Assembly: GCA_051453625.1 (NCBI GenBank)
Contig: JBOZIK010000001.1
Coordinates: 261,481,981-261,545,980 of the forward strand
Length of the DNA stretch: 64,000 bases
Origin: Welwitschia mirabilis
Taxonomy: Eukaryota; Gnetophyta; Gnetopsida; Welwitschiales
Direction: 5' to 3'
Shown piece by piece: positions 61,501-64,000 of this stretch. Each line of letters starts with the position of its first letter. The stretch's first letter is position 1. The notes under the pieces are model-generated. The model was not told the DNA's origin. It did not search any database and saw only the letters and a program-made list of their open reading frames with translations. The position numbers and the translations under genes are program-made.

Positions 61501-61750
61501 AAATACTTTGATATAATAAGTTAAGAAATCTTCTTTTGTTTTTTTCACTTTATAGCTAATGAATGATATATGTTATGAAGGTCCTAGTTGTAGAATTCAT
61601 TCCCACTATAAATGTTTTTCTTATGATAATTAAACTATGTAAGTTAATGAAGAATACCAATTAAAATTTTAAATTGTAATTCTATGTATAGTTGATTTTT
61701 TCCTTTTTTCAATAAGAAATAGTAGGTTGTACATAATATAATAAAAATAG
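58600..61750 (-). pseudogene. L1-type LINE, endonuclease and reverse transcriptase, degraded
   Basis: Read on the minus strand: the endonuclease signature LVGDDFDANLHDIKNKGF (61,490-61,430; family 'GGDFN..L...EK.GG') is followed, after a degraded linker, by RT motifs in order: EVNKALFKINSNKSLGLKGF (about 59,935-59,878; family 'E.I..A.F....KSPGPDGF'), YFRQISLCNIIYKI (59,743-59,703; family 'FRPISLCN..YKI'), VYDRVNEYFL (59,522-59,487; family 'AYDRV.W.FL') and LTHVCYVDETFMFY (59,238-59,190; family 'LTHLLFADD'). The catalytic FADD-type box has become YVDE. It retains more of the element than the LINE at 42 kb and is on the opposite strand. Boundaries are approximate. Confidence 0.8.
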
Positions 61751-63200
61751 TAGTAACCACTTATTAGATACAAAGTATAATATGAAAATCCAAGAAAGGG
61801 AATAAAAGGAAATAAAGAAGGGGAAGCAAAAAGAGAAATAAGAGGGAACTAAGAAGAAGAAATTGATAAGATATATCTTAATCAAGAGGAAAGCTAAAAT
61901 CTTTATAGATTCTTATAAATATCTTTGCAAATATATCCAACTTTTGTATATAAATTTTAGACCTTAACTATTTGGATATAACATAATTGTCCACAAGATT
62001 TATTTATGTTTCATCTTTGATGATTTTCGTAATATTTCTCTTAGTAGCGTTAAAGATGTTCTTAAATCAAACATTAAGACTCTTTTCTATGAAATTCTGT
62101 ATAACATGTCCACTTTTGTTTTCATTTCAAATTATAGATAATATTAGTTTATATGTTATTCTTCTTTGTCTATATCTTAGAAAGTCAACAGGATATATGT
62201 ATAGTTGTATAGATAATACATTAAAAAATTGTGATAACTTGTAAATCTATATATAGAAATCTAATAAAGCATATTATATTTTAAAATTTAATCTCATCCA
62301 TTGCTTAGCATTTTACATATCATTGTAGATCTTCCTTTTGTAATGTATTTCACTTGTAACCATGCATGATCCTTTTTTTTGTTAATTGTCATACATTCAT
62401 TTTAGGAGATAATTTTTATGGTGATGCATATACGCTCTTGGGCATGCAACTATTTTATTTGAATCTTATCATAATATTGCAATAATATTATTCTTAGTTC
62501 CATAAAAACATTTAATTTCCTGCTTAAATTTTGAATAAAAAGAGAATATAGTAAAAAAAAAACAGAGAGAGTCATGAAATATTCATGTTTTAGTATCACA
62601 ATTTTCTCTTATAATCTCTAATTTCATGAATGTATCAAATGATGCTTTCATTTGGTATAGTAAGTTTTTGCTTTAATGTTTGACTAAATTTGATAAATGC
62701 CCATTAAACATTATTTTTGGTAAACTATCAGTAGGCCCTTTCAAAAACAAGACACTTAAGCATATAGCCTTCAATTCCTTTTCAGCATGTTGAGTAAAGA
62801 ATGATATATAAAAATAAGAAAATATAGCTAATAGTTATAAGTGGTATATGTAGGAGTAAAATGGATAGTAACATAAGAAAAATGTATCAATTAATACTTA
62901 CAGAGGAGTAAACAATATAATATACAAATAGAAGATATAGAATAATAAAAAAAATATGAAATAAAAAGTAAGAGATAATTAGGAATATACTGTAAGTGAA
63001 AAATAAAAGAGAAAGACTAGATAATATCGTATAAATAGTATAAATAGAATTAAGCTAAAATGTTATAAGTGACTAAGCCTTAAGTGAAAATATAAGAGTG
63101 AAATCGACAAAAGAGATAACAAAGCATACAAATTAAACAAGGTAGAAGAAGGTAAACAAGAAGTATACAATGGTAGCCAAATGAAGAGCACAAAAGGAGG
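61751..63200. other. AT-rich DNA without recognised feature
   Basis: It contains an 85-codon open frame at 61,987-62,244 with hydrophobic AT-driven composition and no motif. No repeat or RNA gene seen. Confidence 0.45.
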
Positions 63201-64000
63201 TTGACTTATCAAATGGATGTTATTAGGGAGTAGGGAACTTTTCTCTCATGCAATCCTTCACGCTATGCATTCTGCCAGCTTCCTTCATCCTTCTGTTCAG
63301 TAACTCAAGATGCATGAAATAAGAAAAGTGGTAGCTACAAAGGGGGGAAATATGATGAACAACTTGCTTTTGGGGAAAAAGAAAGCTTAGAGAAAAATGA
63401 ATAGGACGTGAGTAATAAGAAGGGCACCAGTTCTTTTAAAGAATAACTAGTATGTAGGTTTGATGCCTTAAAAATAATTTTTCATCTGAGTTTAATGCTC
63501 TGAGTTAATCACTTGTTCTTTACTTTACATAGGACGGCATCGCCGTTCTCAAGAAATTGTTTCTCAGTAGGTTTTATGGTATTGTTTCTTTGATTATTCT
63601 CAATCATCAAATGGTTTTTATTTAACAGTTTTAATATTTACATTGCTTCAAATGAAAATATCTGTAGTGTTAAAAGTAAACACGATGCAACCAAATTGTA
63701 ATACAAACAAACTGGGGGTGAGTGTTTTCTCAACAGAAATAGAGAAGCTACCACGATGGTGTCAGCCTTCCGTTATTTGCCATTGTGCTAAAGTATTTTG
63801 TGTTTATTGAAAAAAAAAAAAAAAAGAGACTGGGGGTATGAAAAACCTTAGTTACTGGTATGCCTCTTTCAGAAAATTGCAATGATTTTTAAGACATTTG
63901 TATATTGTGACTTAGACATTTTCCTTATAGCATTTGTCTCATTTCCTTGAATTCCGTTGAGATTTCTAGCACCTTCGTAGAAAATTTCCTTTGCTATATA
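63201..64000. other. less AT-rich end of window, possibly low-copy DNA
   Basis: Composition shifts from about 63,200, with CpG-bearing pieces (TTCACGCTATG, GGACGGCATCGCCGTTC, CACGATG). A short minus-strand frame (63,315-63,230; LELLNRRMKEAG) faintly recalls the LxRRMKEAG segment of plant PPR proteins but degenerates at once. A TTTACATAG|GACGGC junction (63,531) looks like a splice acceptor. No gene can be called; a host gene may begin beyond the window. Confidence 0.3.
63810..63825 (+). repeat. poly-A tract (A16)
   Basis: Sixteen A residues follow GTGTTTATTG. It could be a retrotransposed poly-A tail or a simple mononucleotide run; no retrocopy was recognised upstream. Confidence 0.8.

Noticed and set aside
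61987-62244. 85-codon hydrophobic open frame
   Set aside because: Composition-driven (T-rich codons give Phe, Leu, Ile), no motif; not called.
1-64000. tRNA, rRNA or organellar insertions
   Set aside because: I saw no cloverleaf-like or rRNA-like conserved segment on either strand; a tRNAscan/Rfam run would be needed to exclude them fully.
1-64000. A new defence or other biological system
   Set aside because: All multi-domain coding traces that can be named belong to known plant transposon families; the unnamed remnants are broken and cannot support such a claim.

Overview
The window looks like intergenic DNA from a large seed-plant (or other land-plant) genome. It is very AT-rich, probably under 30% G+C by eye, and has no long intact gene. 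It carries Arabidopsis-type telomere units (TTTAGGG), and almost everything identifiable is a decayed plant transposable element: CACTA (En/Spm), Ty3/gypsy of the Athila type, Ty1/copia, and L1-type LINEs. Conserved motifs survive while Gln, Arg and Trp codons have become stops, the signature of methyl-cytosine deamination. A gnetophyte such as Welwitschia, known for a very low G+C, TE-bloated genome, would fit; this is a guess and not a demonstration.

Layout. 1-5,400: anonymous AT-rich DNA, a compound microsatellite, a copia primer-site/gag scrap and four telomere units. 5,774-18,108: a CACTA element on the + strand with a broken TNP2-type transposase, a partly duplicated second copy of its C-terminal domain, two copies of a TNPA-type (Transposase_24) gene, unidentified reading-frame remnants at 14.7-16.8 kb, and a subterminal repeat block ending in a recognisable CACTA terminus. 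18,109-28,070: Athila-like gypsy element (gag, protease, RT, RNase H, integrase, long 3' region). 28,250-32,110: a second copy of only the last integrase codons plus the 3' region. 33,077-34,555: an internally deleted copia element on the minus strand with paired LTRs and primer site. 37,060-40,520: a second CACTA transposase of the same family on the minus strand. 42,160-43,650: L1 LINE remnant (+). 43,850-45,690: a CpG-retaining, higher-G+C island with two G-boxes, the best candidate for low-copy host DNA. 45,735-45,830: another CACTA terminus. 45,986-46,228: 81-bp tandem repeat. 46,280-49,190: copia pol remnant with two internal tandem duplications. 49,775-52,160: direct-repeat pair with a copia-like primer site. 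54,010-57,700: ancient 2.5-kb-spaced duplication with TATA-like boxes. 58,600-61,750: second L1 LINE (-). 63,200-64,000: slightly richer DNA, unassigned.

No gene in the window can be called functional. There are no convincing tRNA, rRNA or CRISPR features. Six assembly gaps occur; two are flanked by nearly identical 47- and 54-base sequences and probably are unclosed overlaps. Nothing here is a convincing new biological system. The points most worth following are the CpG island, the deamination pattern with matched copies as proof, the short intact frame within the CACTA element, and the recurrent tandem duplications.
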